NCBI RefSeq assembly: GCF_020379485.1
Contig: NW_026016985.1
Coordinates: 27,501 to 91,500, forward strand
Origin: Brassica napus
Taxonomy: Eukaryota; Streptophyta; Magnoliopsida; Brassicales; Brassicaceae
Direction of reading: 5' to 3'
Length of the DNA stretch: 64,000 bases
This document shows, piece by piece, positions 1-10,390 of the stretch. Position 1 is the first letter of the stretch. The number at the start of each line of letters is the position of its first letter. The notes beneath the pieces are model-generated. The model was given only the letters and a program-made list of their open reading frames with translations, ran no database searches and had not been told where the DNA came from. The translations under genes were made by a program, and so were the position numbers.

Positions 1-63
1 TTACCTGCCGGATCGTCCACGACTCCGATTCTTGTCTAGGATAAGGAGAGGGCGGCTGACTCT

Positions 64-219
64 ATGCCTCCTCCTCTGGCTAGGAAAGAAATCGTTCTAG
101 TGTTGCGCGCTCCTAGTGCTGTTTTGGTTGCTCAGCCTAAGGGCCGGAAGAGGAAGCTTGCCAAGAGCGGTGACGGGGAATCTTCGCAGAAAGGGGGATC
201 AAGCCTAGCGTCGGTGTAA
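64..219 (+). pseudogene. Short basic ORF remnant, probably retroelement-derived
   Basis: A 51-codon reading frame starts at an ATG and ends in the TAA that overlaps the next LTR-like sequence. It has a basic patch (PKGRKRKLAK) followed by a Ser/Gly-rich tail. I do not recognise a defined domain. Its position directly before an LTR-like terminus, and the lysine/arginine-rich low-complexity composition, fit the tail of a gag or accessory protein in the internal region of a plant LTR element, but this is inference. The true coding region may begin before the window. Confidence 0.35.
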
Positions 220-2340
220 TAACCCTCACGAGCAGATAGAATTTTGGTCGAGAAAATTCTTTAAGATCAGTTTGAAGATTGATCGATCAGAATTTAAATA
301 AAAATCGACATGGTGAATTAATCTCTCGACGGGTTTTCTTTTGGTCGAAAATCCATCTCTTGATGGTTCTGGTCGAGTGTTAATTATTTTTGTCGATTTT
401 TATTCATGCTAGGCGAGTTTATTCAGAGCAGGACGAGATTCGAATGATGAAAAATATTTCGTCGAAACAGTCCCAAAAATATCGACAAAACTCTTAAAAT
501 TATTTCTGAACTGTCACATGCCTTGCACTTTCTAGCCAACTTGCTTTCTCAGTAATTAGGTCACATGACATGCACCTACTTGCTTACCTGCTTGCTCATT
601 AGAAGTCACATGCTGGTCACAAGCTGTTTGCTTCAGCTGCTTGCAGCTTTCTTCTTGTAAGGGAAAGGTGAGCTGCTTGTGCTGAAGCTGGTTGCCACAT
701 GTTTCTCCAAACTACCACTTTGTGTAAAGAGAAAACCCTGAGCTGAAGCAACCCCATATGGTATAAAACATCTTCTTCTCTCCTCTGGACGTCCTGTTAC
801 TGCAAGAAAAACCAAAGAAGATTCAGAGAGAAAGAGAGAAAGAAAAGAGAAAAATGTGTAAGAAAAATTAGTTGAAAAATTCAGAAAAAACAGGGAAGAG
901 AAGTGAGCTTGGACGACCCTTTCTCACCATCCTGTGACTTTAAACAGTGTGTTCTGGTGTGGTTAAGAGCTGAAGGTTTGGTGTTCAAGAGTTTAGAATC
1001 ACCCAAGTTCTTTAGCGTTGGATTTTATCGGTAAGAACATATGGGTTTGATGAGATCAGTTTTGCTTGAGCTTCAGTTCTTGTTAGGTAACCAAAACGAT
1101 TTGGTCTGTTTCTGATCTTGAACCTATCATGGGTATCTTGTCCTGATCAGGTTAGGCGTGTGTTCAGCTTGAAGTTTATAATAACCAAGTTACCTGTATG
1201 TGGATTGATCTTGGTTCAGTTATGTCCCTTAGATATTTTTTTTAAAGGCTTAGCTGAACTGAATTATCCTTCAACCGAACTGAACTGCTTTGAACTAAGC
1301 TGAGTAAAGTTTATGTTGGAATCAACCTGACTGATCTTGTATCCACACATTCTGAATCAGGAGTGAAATGGAGTGTTATTAGTTGAGCTCGAGTCTAGTC
1401 TTCCCTAGCCAATCTCATGGAATCAAAGGTGAGTCTAGATAGATGATTGATGAGTAGTGAATGAATATTTCTTGATTGAACGTACTGATTGTAGATGATT
1501 GATAGGCTTTGTCTCGTGATCAATATTAAATTGGTAAGGTGTTTACTTAGTGTAAACACTTATTAAATATTTATGAATGATCATAGAGGTTTATTCCAAA
1601 CCTTAGTACTTGTTCTGAAGAACTAATACATATGTATAGCATTAAATATAATTAAGTATGGAAGTATTAATCATGTGCAGTCTTATTATAAATCTGTCTT
1701 CCAAAATATTCCCGTATGAATGATGATTACCGTGAATTTGTCCTGCGATATGGAACAAGGTCACGAAGACACGATGATGGGGTCGCACCCTGGAGGCCGT
1801 GTAACTGCATGCAGCGTTAGATGTTCAATTTTTGAATATCTGATGGCGATGATGGTGATGCTAACTTGCTAGACTCGTTTAGCCTTTGGGTTTCTCGAGT
1901 CTGGTATATATATATATATGATTATATGAATGATATGAAAGACGAGAATATGAAGTGAGGTATATGATTAGATTCACAATGATGGAAGAATATTCCTTAT
2001 ATATAAATATCCAGATATGGAATATATTTCCACTGCATGCAAATGAATTGATTGCTTGAGATATTATTAATATATATTGGGGTGCGGGAGTAGGCTCACT
2101 GAGTAAACTAGTTACTCATGACTCATTTGTGATGCAGGTAACCAATAGGCGGGAGACCTTACTCTAGGACGGGAAGGAACAGCATTAGCCAGCGGTAGTT
2201 TTATTATCCTTGCAAAGTCATTTTGATATATCTTATGTATAAGATTTGTTGACCGAAAACTTTGAGGTTAATTTATAACAAATTTTGTAAGATGCTTTTG
2301 ATTGATATATAAAGAATATTTTTTTTAAAGTACGGGATCC
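215..2340 (+). mobile_element. LTR-like sequence, plus orientation, right end truncated
   Basis: This non-coding stretch begins TGTAATAACCC and has a TATA box at 762-768. Near 2088-2125 it holds a segment reading CTCACTGAGTAA...TTACTCAT, which also occurs near the 3' end of the long LTRs at 9010 and 13340. That shared block and the similar layout (TATA about 550 bp in, long transcribed part) suggest a diverged relative of the LARD LTRs. The right end has no CA terminus and runs into the broken RT of Athila-1 at about 2335-2345, so it is truncated there. I see no gene in it. Whether it is a solo LTR or half of an element cannot be told. Confidence 0.5.
762..768 (+). promoter_or_regulatory. Putative TATA box of the first LTR
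   Basis: TATAAAA lies about 550 bp inside the LTR-like sequence and is followed within 40 bp by a pyrimidine-rich stretch (TCTTCTTCTCTCCTC) suitable for transcription initiation. Confidence 0.5.
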
Positions 2341-3223
2341 ATATAATATCCTTGCATAAAAGGTTATTTAGAGGTCTAGCGATTTTGCTGAAGTCCAGTA
2401 TAAATCTCCTGTAATATCCGGCGTGTCCGAGAAAACTTCGCACGTCTTTAACAGTTTTGGGTGGAGGTAAACTGGTCATTACTTCAATCTTAGATCTATC
2501 TACCTCTATACCAGCAGCAGAAACCCTATGTCCTAACACTATTCCATCGTTAACCATGAAATGGCATTTTTCCCAGTTGAGGACAAGGTTCTTTTCTTCG
2601 CATCTTTCTAATACTTTGCATAAATTATCGAGGCAACTCTTAAAATCTGATCCGTAGACTGAAAAGTCATCCATGAATACTTCCATGAAGTCCTCGATCA
2701 TATCTGTAAAGATTGACATCATGCAACGTTGGAAAGTGGCGGGGGCGTTACAAAGACCAAATGGCATTCTGCGATATGCGAAAGTTCCATAGGGGCATGT
2801 AAACGTTGTCTTTTCTTGATCATCCGGGTGTATAGGAATTTGGAAAAATCCAGAATATCCATCAAGAAAACAGTAATACTGGTGATTAGCTAATCTCTCC
2901 AGCATCTGATTAATAAAGGGAAGGGGAAAATGGTCTTTCCTAGTAGGGGCATTCAATTTCCTATAATCAATACACATCCTATGACCAGTAACGGTACGAG
3001 TCGGAATGAGTTCATCCTTTTCATTCTTCAATACAGTGATACCTCCCTTTTTGGGTACAACATGTACGGGGCTTACCCATTTTCTATCCGAAATAGGGTA
3101 AATAACTCCAGCATCAAGGAGTTTTATAATTTCTTTTTTAACTACTTCCTTCAGATTCGGATTCAATCTCCTTTGCTGCTCTATTGACGTTTTAGTGTTT
3201 CCAAGTTGATCCGATGCATGCAA
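2273..3223 (-). pseudogene. Athila-1 reverse transcriptase, truncated
   Basis: This is the RT domain of a Ty3/gypsy Athila-type polymerase, which would copy element RNA into DNA in virus-like particles. The 316-codon frame opens with the conserved stretch before RT and contains [33 protein letters not shown] and [16 protein letters not shown] motifs. The catalytic FMDD box is intact ([11 protein letters not shown]). The SFLGHAGYYRRFI motif follows. Family resemblance ends at about LLCKD; the last 25 or so residues (isoleucine/lysine-rich) come from unrelated flanking DNA. RNase H and integrase are absent. The upstream junction to the protease frame is broken. It closely resembles the RT of Athila-2 at 39250. 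Confidence 0.9.
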
Positions 3224-3465
3224 ACATCGGGAAAGATTCCAGGAATGTCATCGAGAGAATACCCGATCGCTTTCCTGTACTTGCGTAATTTATTTAGCAA
3301 TAAAGCAAGTTCTCCGCTAGTGAGATTGGCGTTTACGATAAGAGGGTAGGACTGGTCATAAAGGTAAGCGTACTTAAGACCGCTGGGTAGAGGTTTTAAT
3401 TCTACTTTTGGTGCTTTATCTTTAGACCAATTTGATTGCGAGGGAGGTTGTCGATCGATGGTATC
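3224..3465 (-). pseudogene. Athila-1 protease-RT linker, out of frame
   Basis: The stretch between the protease and RT frames is coding-like but interrupted. Reading minus, it contains the region that in Athila-2 joins the two domains (residues resembling LPSGLKYAYL and the YSLDDIPGI-type segment). The protease and RT frames differ, so at least one indel lies here. A TCGATCGATGG motif is at 3448-3459. Confidence 0.55.
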
Positions 3466-4257
3466 TCATAGGTATCGATCAATGACAACTTCTGAGTCGT
3501 CATTTTCTTCTACGTTTGCAACTTCGATGCTAGCGTCCATTAGTCGCATGTAATCTTCTGTCCTATCTGATATGCTGAAAATATCATTTCCCACGTGGTT
3601 AAGGGCGTCTTCTAAGGGGTTGTCTGAACACATGTTTAGGAAAGAGTCTTTTTCATCCTCAGAAACCTTTTCCACGTAGAAGGCCTGGTCATCTATTAGG
3701 GGTCGCTTAATCAGTTTTTCCATATCAAAAGTCATCGAGATATCCCCTATGTTCAAATTAATTCGTCCTTCTTTGACGTCAATGATTGCTCCAGCTGTAG
3801 CTAGGAATGGCCGACCCAGAATGAGGGGGTCTTTGGGTTCTTGTCTGTATTTTAACACAACAAAATCCGTAGGCACGATGCAATCATTAATCTTTATGGG
3901 AACATCTTCGAGAATTCCTTCGGGTACCCTAATAGATTTATCAGCTAAGACCAGGGTGATCGGAGTTGGCATAAACTCTTTATATCCTAAAGTTACTGCA
4001 ACAGAGTAAGGCATAAGGTTCACGCTAGAACCGAGGTCACATAATGATCTAGGAAAGCGTATGTTTTCTATTTTACAATCTAGGACAAAACTACCAGGAC
4101 CTGGTCTCTTTGTTGGAGTTTCTCCTTTAATCATAGCACTTACTTCTTCTGAAATCATCATAACTTTATGTTCTGCAATTGGGTAGTTTGGAGATGTCAT
4201 GTCCTTTATATGCTTCTTAATCGAAGGTGCTATTTTTATAGCATCACTAAGGGACAT
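3466..4257 (-). pseudogene. Athila-1 aspartic protease region
   Basis: This 263-codon frame carries the retropepsin-like segment that would mature the gag-pol polyprotein. The active-site motif is CDLGSSVNLMP, the Athila form with Leu in place of the usual Thr/Ser after Asp. It is followed by ITLVLADKSIRVPEGILEDVPI and the flap/C-terminal motif [22 protein letters not shown]. The acidic C-terminal tail links to RT. The same arrangement occurs in Athila-2 ORF1 around residues 700-800. The frame is the same as the gag segments at 4882-6048 but differs from the RT frame, showing decay. Confidence 0.88.
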
Positions 4258-4364
4258 TTCAACAGAAATCTTATCTAAGGCTTTCTTGCAGGTCGCGTTT
4301 TCTAATGATTTCTTAGTTTGCGTTTTAGGAGGAAAAGGGGGTAAAGTACTATAGACTCTTTCAA

Positions 4365-4832
4365 TTATGGTTTCGGTTGAGTAGACCGTCGATCGACGGG
4401 TTTTTCAGGTTGTCGATCGATGGTAGGTCTTTCTGGTCGATTGACGTCAGTTCCGTACTGTCGATCGATTTCGTCCTCAATCTCTGTATCTTCTTCTAAT
4501 TCTAAGTCTATTGCCTTTTCCTTAGCCTTTTCAGCGGTGGTTTTCCGGTTCTCTTGAGATGGATTTGGGTCAAGATCGTTAAGAAGAATAGGATGAGATT
4601 TGTTTTTTCCGGTCTTGTCAGTGTCGTTAGGTTTTCCAACATCTGTGTTATTCCTCGTATCTGCTGCGAGGTTTTTCCCGCTGCGCAGCATTATGGCACT
4701 GACTTGACGTCTCGGGTTTAAATCAGTTCTTCCGGGAAGACATCCGACATCTCTTTTTATGGCAGTCGCAATCTCGGCTACTTGACCTTCTAATTTTCGG
4801 ATTAGTTCTCCCAAAGAATCTGCTTTTTCCAT
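4365..4832 (-). pseudogene. Athila-1 gag C-terminal linker with IDR-rich tail
   Basis: This 155-codon frame contains SAIMLRSGKNLA, equivalent to the [10 protein letters not shown] segment of Athila-2, which marks the gag-protease linker. The C-terminal part is charged, and its end reads in IDRQ/VDRRS-like units because the DNA carries repeated TCGATCGA-type motifs (4386-4470). It is out of frame with the gag and protease segments on either side, so at least two indels have accumulated. No catalytic function is expected for this linker. Confidence 0.75.
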
Positions 4833-4881
4833 TAATTCTCCGTAAACTATATTTATTTTTCCGTAAAACTCCGATTTTGTC

Positions 4882-6048
4882 TTACGGTTGCCCTCTTCCG
4901 GTACGTGATTTTACAGCAGTGTCATAAGCTTGGGTAAAGCTATCGACATTAAGCACAGCATAGAGATCGGAACAGTTCGTTCCTTCATCCAAATAATCAT
5001 CGGTGTCAGACAAAGCGTTGTCGTCGATCTGAGCTATATCAGATCGGTATTTGTTTTGAAGAAAGGAAAGAAGGGATTTAAGGGAATTCTTAATTTCTAT
5101 CAAATCAGAATTGTCTTTTGGATTTGTGGCTTTTTCTATCTCTTCATCCATCTTTTCATAGGATCTTCCCGTTGTCATATTCTTGATAAGACTTCTAGCT
5201 TCTTCGGGATTCCTAGTGATGAAATTTCCATCACTCGCTGCATCGAGTGTGGTTTTATAGCTCAAGTTAACACCTCCATAAAAGATGTTAAGAAGTTGTG
5301 GTTCTGAATAACCATGATGGGGACATTCAAGTTCATAGCCTATGAATCTTCCCCAGGCATTTTTAAACGATTCGCGTGGACCTTGGCGAAATGTAGAAAT
5401 TTGCTTTCTTACTTCCCAGTAGCATTCATCAGTGAAAAATTCTCTAAGGAAGGCACTTCTAATCTCTTCCCAACAAGTGAGTGATCATGCTGCTAAACAG
5501 TTTAACCACCTGAGGGCTTCTCCTTCTAGGGAGAACGAGAATAGTTTGCAACGATCATATTCATCTGGTATTAATTCTTCCAAAGTTTCAATGTGATCTT
5601 GTGGGTGCTCTGGGAGGGATCCACAGAATGGGTTTTGACGAACCATGCGGTAATAATCTGCGTTAAACTTAGATTTCTTGGTATCGTCTCCTGGTATTTT
5701 GATAGCGGACCTATTGGAATAGGTCTTACCAGGATCAAGGTAGTCTTGTATGGACAATTTTATAACTTCACCTTTAGTTAAGGTGGAATTTTCCTTAAAA
5801 GGGATTTCAGTCCCCTGTTTAGTTTGGCTAGCTTCATTGCTCGTTTGACCATTTAGTTCAGTGTGGACTACTGTCTCATTAGCGGGCTTGGTAAGAGAAA
5901 ACTTACCTGCTTCCGGCTGGACGGTATCGATCGATGTTGGCAGCTTCGTATCGGTCGCTTCTTCTGACTCAACGTCGCTCGATGGAAACGTGTCTCCGTC
6001 GATCGATGGTTGGTCGCGCTCTGTGTTCTCCATTCTTTGTGTCTGCAT
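4882..6048 (-). pseudogene. Athila-1 gag, interrupted by an in-frame stop
   Basis: The N-terminal segment starts with ATG at 6048 and contains the beginning of the retrotransposon gag domain (QDHIETLEELIPDEYDRCKLFSFSLEGEALRWL, shown only as key positions: HIETLEEL, CKLFSFSL, ALRWL). A TGA at 5485-5487 interrupts it. The same frame then continues through CPHHGYSE-like and YGGVNLSYKTTLDAASDG motifs to about 4882. The capsid-type domain is therefore complete in outline but broken by one nonsense codon. The N-terminal tail includes acidic SIDGD/SIDT units encoded by TCGATCGATG motifs (5925-6010). Confidence 0.82.
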
Positions 6049-6132
6049 AACAGATTAAGAAAGAAAACTTTAGCAAGTTTTTCGTAATAAGTCTATACTA
6101 AATTCTAAATTAAATCTAATGGTAATAAGAAA

Positions 6133-6153
6133 GAGTCCCCGGCAACGGCGCCA
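6133..6153 (-). other. Athila-1 primer binding site (tRNA-Asp type)
   Basis: On the minus strand the sequence reads TGGCGCCGTTGCCGGGG and onward. This is complementary to the 3' end of plant tRNA-Asp, the primer typical of Athila elements. It lies 4 bp downstream (minus sense) of the LTR end at 6158. Confidence 0.9.
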
Positions 6154-6157
6154 AATT

Positions 6158-7458
6158 TGATATCACTCAAATTACCCTAAAGAGTGTTACTCTCATCAAA
6201 AGAGGTTCAGATGTAGTACTTAGGGATTGAATCCACAGAGACTCTAGGATTACTCAACAGACTTAACTAATTAGAAATTAAGATGGACTAAAAGGTTTTA
6301 ATAGTTTTAAAAGCAGTAAATGATAAATCGAAAACAATAGTGATTCAATAGATTGAATTGAAGTGGTTTCAAGAATGGGAAAGCAGCTAGATTCAGGTAA
6401 TTTTCAGGTATGAAATGTATGCACTTAGTTTAGACTAAAGGGTTTGATGGTTTTTTAACTAAACAATGATTTAACCGGATAGGTTATCTTCGCTAGATCT
6501 CGGATCTCAACTGTCGTATTTTCATCTCGAGAGAGTGTCGATCGATGTGACTTGATGTACATCGACCGATAAACCTTTGTAACAATCGACCGACAGAACG
6601 ATAATTGCGTCGATCGATGGTTATTCTAGCGAGCTTTGCAAACAGGTTTAACTTGTTCTCTAACCTTCTCAGACCAACTGTCGTTGCGCCTGAGCTGGTT
6701 AGATCACGCAAGTGGGTTCAGGTATTGAGGGGAAACGGTTAGTTGGACTCAATTAATCCTTAGATCTAAAATGAAGGTGATCAATCTCAATTTTAGCATT
6801 AAGTTCACAAGCAATGAAAGAACAATCAAAACACCTTTTTAATAGTCATATTAGCAGTACATAATTTCAACCATGGTGAGAAACCTAAATCTAACAATTG
6901 GTTTACTCAAACATATTCATGAGAGACAAAGTCATGATGGTGTGAAATAAACTCAAATGAAACATAGAACACAAATAGATAGAGTAATAGAAATAAAGGA
7001 GTTCAAGATCTTCTCTGTTTTGCAGTCTCAGATCTATCTCTCAGATCCTTAGCTCTTCTAATGGTAGCCAAAATCATCCCTCTCTAAACTAGGTCTTTTG
7101 CAAGTGTCTACCTAAAATGATACAAAACCCTATTACATATAGCCTAACAGGCGGCTAGAGACTTAAATTGCAAATAATAGATCTTCTGGAAAATGAAATC
7201 TTTTAATTTGCGATTTCATTCGTGTGACTGGGCATCGATCGATGCACATGTATGTTTGCCGCTCGATGGTAAGTGATTATGATCGACCGATGTTGCTCTT
7301 CAAGCGTCGATCTATTTTCCTTGCGTAAAAGCATTCCAAAATGTCCCAAAAGTATCATTTCCTTCCATTAGGTGAATAAACCTGTAATTGCTTTGAAAAG
7401 ACTCTAAAACATGATTAATACATCTTAAAACCTTTATATACCATGTATAAAAACGGGT
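6158..7458 (-). mobile_element. Athila-1 LTR (5' LTR in element sense), outer end lost
   Basis: The inner terminus is clear: plus strand TGATATCACTC, next to the PBS. The outer terminus is not visible; the sequence meets LARD-1 LTR at about 7458. The LTR contains a cluster of TCGATCGATG-like and TCGACCGAT motifs at 6536-6625 and 7230-7320, the same motif family that recurs in the gag-protease linker. No gene is contained. Confidence 0.75.
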
Positions 7459-9644
7459 GGGCGATCGAGAAGTTTTGAAGTACGAAGTGGGCGAAGAAGT
7501 GATCGTGAGTTAACTATGAGTCGAATAAGTTGCTCGACCATAGTTAGAAGATGTCTTAGATTGATGAGACGGACGTTTTCGAAGAATAACATTTTTGGAA
7601 GCACGACGGTTTAGAAGCTCGACGTTTTGGAAGAATGACGTTTCTTCAGCACGAAGTTTTCCGCAAAACTTCGTATCAGCGGAATATTATTTCGAAGACA
7701 TTGGAAACATGATGGGAATTAAGCACGATGGGAAGCAAGCATGATGGGAAGCAAGCACGACGGGATTGAAGCACGACGGGAAAAATCCAAAATTGGACGA
7801 AAACCCTAATTTCGGTATTATGAAATTTTTCGAGGAAGCCGGAGGCTCAGGACATATTTTCCCTCAACTTCAGAGATCAAGTGGAGTTTATTAAAAAATT
7901 TCTGAGCATAAGAGAGGCTGTAGAAAAATATTTGGGATTGATCGCAGGACGAAAATTCACCGGAGTGATCGATATCAGGCGAATGGACCGAGAAGCTCGA
8001 GGTGGCTTGTTGCATGGTTAGTCTTGTGGAGTCGAGTGTCTAGTTAGGATCTGGAACTTTGGATTTAGGTTAGCTAGATTGAGTTTGTTTTGTTGTGAGT
8101 GTGCCGACAGTATGTGCGAAACCCGCCCATACTAGGCTTGTGTAGGGGTGATTAGTGTTTCCTCGGCCTCGTACCCAGCGGGTTCAAGGAAACCCCTTAT
8201 TCGCTGGATCGGGAAGACTCAGACGAACGGTGTCATGTACTATGGCTGGGTATTACACGACGGTGTAATGTGGCAGTGACCTGAAGGACTGTGGGCTGTC
8301 GCGCGGTGACCCGAATAACTGAGGGCCGCGGTCGGTTGAAAGTTCCTTCTTCAGGCCTTTGTGGTAGGAAGATAGGATATTGCCGATAGAGAGGAGGAAC
8401 ACGAAGTCACCAGGGCCCAGGTTAGAGTGTTGTCTTAGTGTGTCGTAGAGGGTTATGGAACCCTTGAGTAATGTAGCATCGATATACGGTGTTACGAGTT
8501 AGATCAAGTCGCAGATACTCATAGTTATTATTGTGATTGTGGTTGATTGATTTACTTGCAGGTTCTGGCATTAAGACCTAAGTCTGGTTTAGGTACCGGA
8601 TTACGCTTGGTGTGTATTTGGTTATTGTAGGCCTGACGTTGGCCTATATGTGTTTGAGTGACTGCTTGTGAAGGGTGGTGGATATTAAAGCTATGCGGTA
8701 TCATTGGTTGGCCGATCATGTTCTTGTTTGATTGTTGGTTGATTGACTAATGATACTTGTATAGTCTAAGTGTCTAACACTACATGAGTACTGAACTCAG
8801 GCGTATATATGGTTAACTAAGGATTGGTTGTTGACTTGTTTTCTTGCAGGTTCATGTTACTTGAAGTTAGATCATGGCAGGAGGCCAAATCTAACTCAGT
8901 AACGGTTTGCTTAGCCTTAGCTTTTATTGCATGCTAGGGCTAGATTTATTGTTATTTTGGGTTGTCTGGGTTAGAGTCTAGGTTGCGGGTAGAGGCCGCC
9001 AGCTCACTGAGTAACATTAGGTTACTCATCCAACTCTGTTGTCCTTTTTTTCAGGTCGCTTTAGGTAAGGATGATCGGATAGGTTGGTGCTGGACGTTAG
9101 GACCGCCGGTGTAGATTTTCATGCCTTTTGTAAACGGTATTGAGTTATGTGTTTTGTTGGCTCGATTTGGCATTAGGCCGGGCTCAGTCTCGAATTATTC
9201 AATGTATGGATATTTCTCGAATCAATAAAGTAAATGTTTTATATGCGCTTCATGAGTACTCTGATATTTGACTAGTTCGGTCTAACACAACGTTAGGTTG
9301 TAGTACGGGTTGAAAAGCCTTAGGCCTCGATCTAACAGAAAACGCTAACTCTTGGCCGGGTTGCAAAGCCTTGTGCCTTGACGTAGCGGGACGAGTTAGT
9401 GGATGAACTGGTCGAGGTCGTGAAGTAAAGTTTGTGACTCTGACCGGATTGTCCCTAGCCCGTCACATAGCGCTTCCGAACCATGTTGTTGGATTGAACG
9501 GTCAGTCATGTTCTTTTTTGATTGTTGGCTGGCCGGTTGGCCTTTCATCTCCAACCCTTGGTGTGGGTCGTCCGTCGGTCATGTTCTTGTTTGATTGTTG
9601 GCCGGTGGGTCGACCTATGCTTAGGACGGTTCGGGGGTGTTACA
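7459..9644 (+). mobile_element. LARD-1 5' LTR, truncated and internally deleted
   Basis: This copy aligns with the 3' LTR from about 10464 onward, so about 73 bp of the outer end is missing. A second loss of about 1.3 kb is seen at 8014-8017, where the sequence jumps from the equivalent of 11002 to that of 12316 across a shared ATGG. The deleted part held the CATGC-rich segment and the TATA box, so this LTR lacks its promoter. The inner end TGTTACA at 9638-9644 is intact. Confidence 0.85.
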
Positions 9645-9648
9645 GAGG

Positions 9649-9660
9649 TGGTATCAGAGC
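9649..9660 (+). other. LARD-1 primer binding site (tRNA-iMet)
   Basis: TGGTATCAGAGC is complementary to the 3' end of plant initiator tRNA-Met and lies 4 bp after the LTR end, the standard arrangement for priming minus-strand DNA. Confidence 0.93.
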
Positions 9661-9967
9661 ATGGTTTCGTCCATGCTTCCAGAACTCATGATTTAATCGG
9701 TTTTAAATATTTATCGAGTCAAAAAGAGTCAAAAAAGGCATTAGGGAAACCGGTCACGTCCAGCGATAGGATTTTTGGTTTTAGGAATTAGAATTTGAGA
9801 TAGTGGAATCTAGAACTGTTAGGTTGCTGGTTAGAATTGCGGTTAGGTTGAATTGTTAGTATTTGCTGGGTTAGTAGATTATTTGATTAATTGTCTACTA
9901 ACTTGCATGTGAGGTGTTCTTATGAGTTGCAGCGAGTAAGTGTGTTTGTTGATCGGAACTTTAAGGG

Positions 9968-10228
9968 ATGAAACCCTTAAAGTGGAGGGAGTTCAAGGCC
10001 AAACCCAAACCCGAAGCGAAAGAGGAGAGAGAGATTCAGAGAACTGGACAGTGGTATGGACTGGACAGATGGGAGGAAACAAAACTTTGTTGGGAAAGGA
10101 CTTCATCATTAGTTGGGAAAACAAAGATCGAGAAAATGGTTGGAGTAATCAAGAACGAGCATGGACAAGATCGTATCAGGGCAATGAGTGTGTTATGTCA
10201 GAGTAAAAGAAAGAGGATGACTCAGTGA
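9968..10228 (+). pseudogene. LARD-1 internal gag-like remnant
   Basis: An 86-codon frame begins MKPLKWREFKAKPKP and contains TGQWYGLDRWEE. The LARD-2 internal region encodes a matching TGQWYGLDKYEQ, so both descend from one ancestral protein. In LARD-2 the frame extends into a stretch like the end of a retrotransposon gag domain (QYEDEF...SEAWEIKK). Here it ends early, but the DNA after 10228 still resembles the LARD-2 continuation. It is best read as a decayed capsid-type gag piece; it is not known to be expressed. Confidence 0.5.
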
Positions 10229-10376
10229 TCATTCAAGTCAGGAGATATGAAGACGATTGTGGAGGGCTTGAAGAGGACACTCAAGGAACCGTGGTGGACA
10301 GAGTAAAGAGGTTATGGAGACAAGTGGAGAATGTTGTGAAGACGAGCAACATCGCAATTCGATGACGAATTCTATT

Positions 10377-10390
10377 AAGGGGGGGGAGAA
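10377..10390 (+). other. LARD-1 polypurine tract
   Basis: AAGGGGGGGGAGAA lies directly before the 3' LTR start (TGAAGAAACC at 10391). It is the expected primer site for plus-strand DNA synthesis. Confidence 0.9.

Larger units (their letters stand above)
2340..7458 (-). mobile_element. Athila-1: decayed, 3'-truncated Athila-lineage gypsy element
   Basis: Reading leftwards from 7458, the order is LTR (6158-7458), tRNA-Asp-type primer binding site, gag, aspartic protease and RT, which stops after the thumb region near 2340. RNase H, integrase, the third ORF and the 3' LTR are missing. The protein sequence and the PBS are of the Athila type. The coding region is split by stops and frameshifts, so this is a dead relic. 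Its right edge abuts the truncated 5' LTR of LARD-1; no target duplication is visible. Confidence 0.85.

Noticed and set aside
1118..1303. 61-codon frame in the first LTR-like region
   Set aside because: Short, no domain, no codon bias signal, lies in the transcribed part of an LTR-like sequence.
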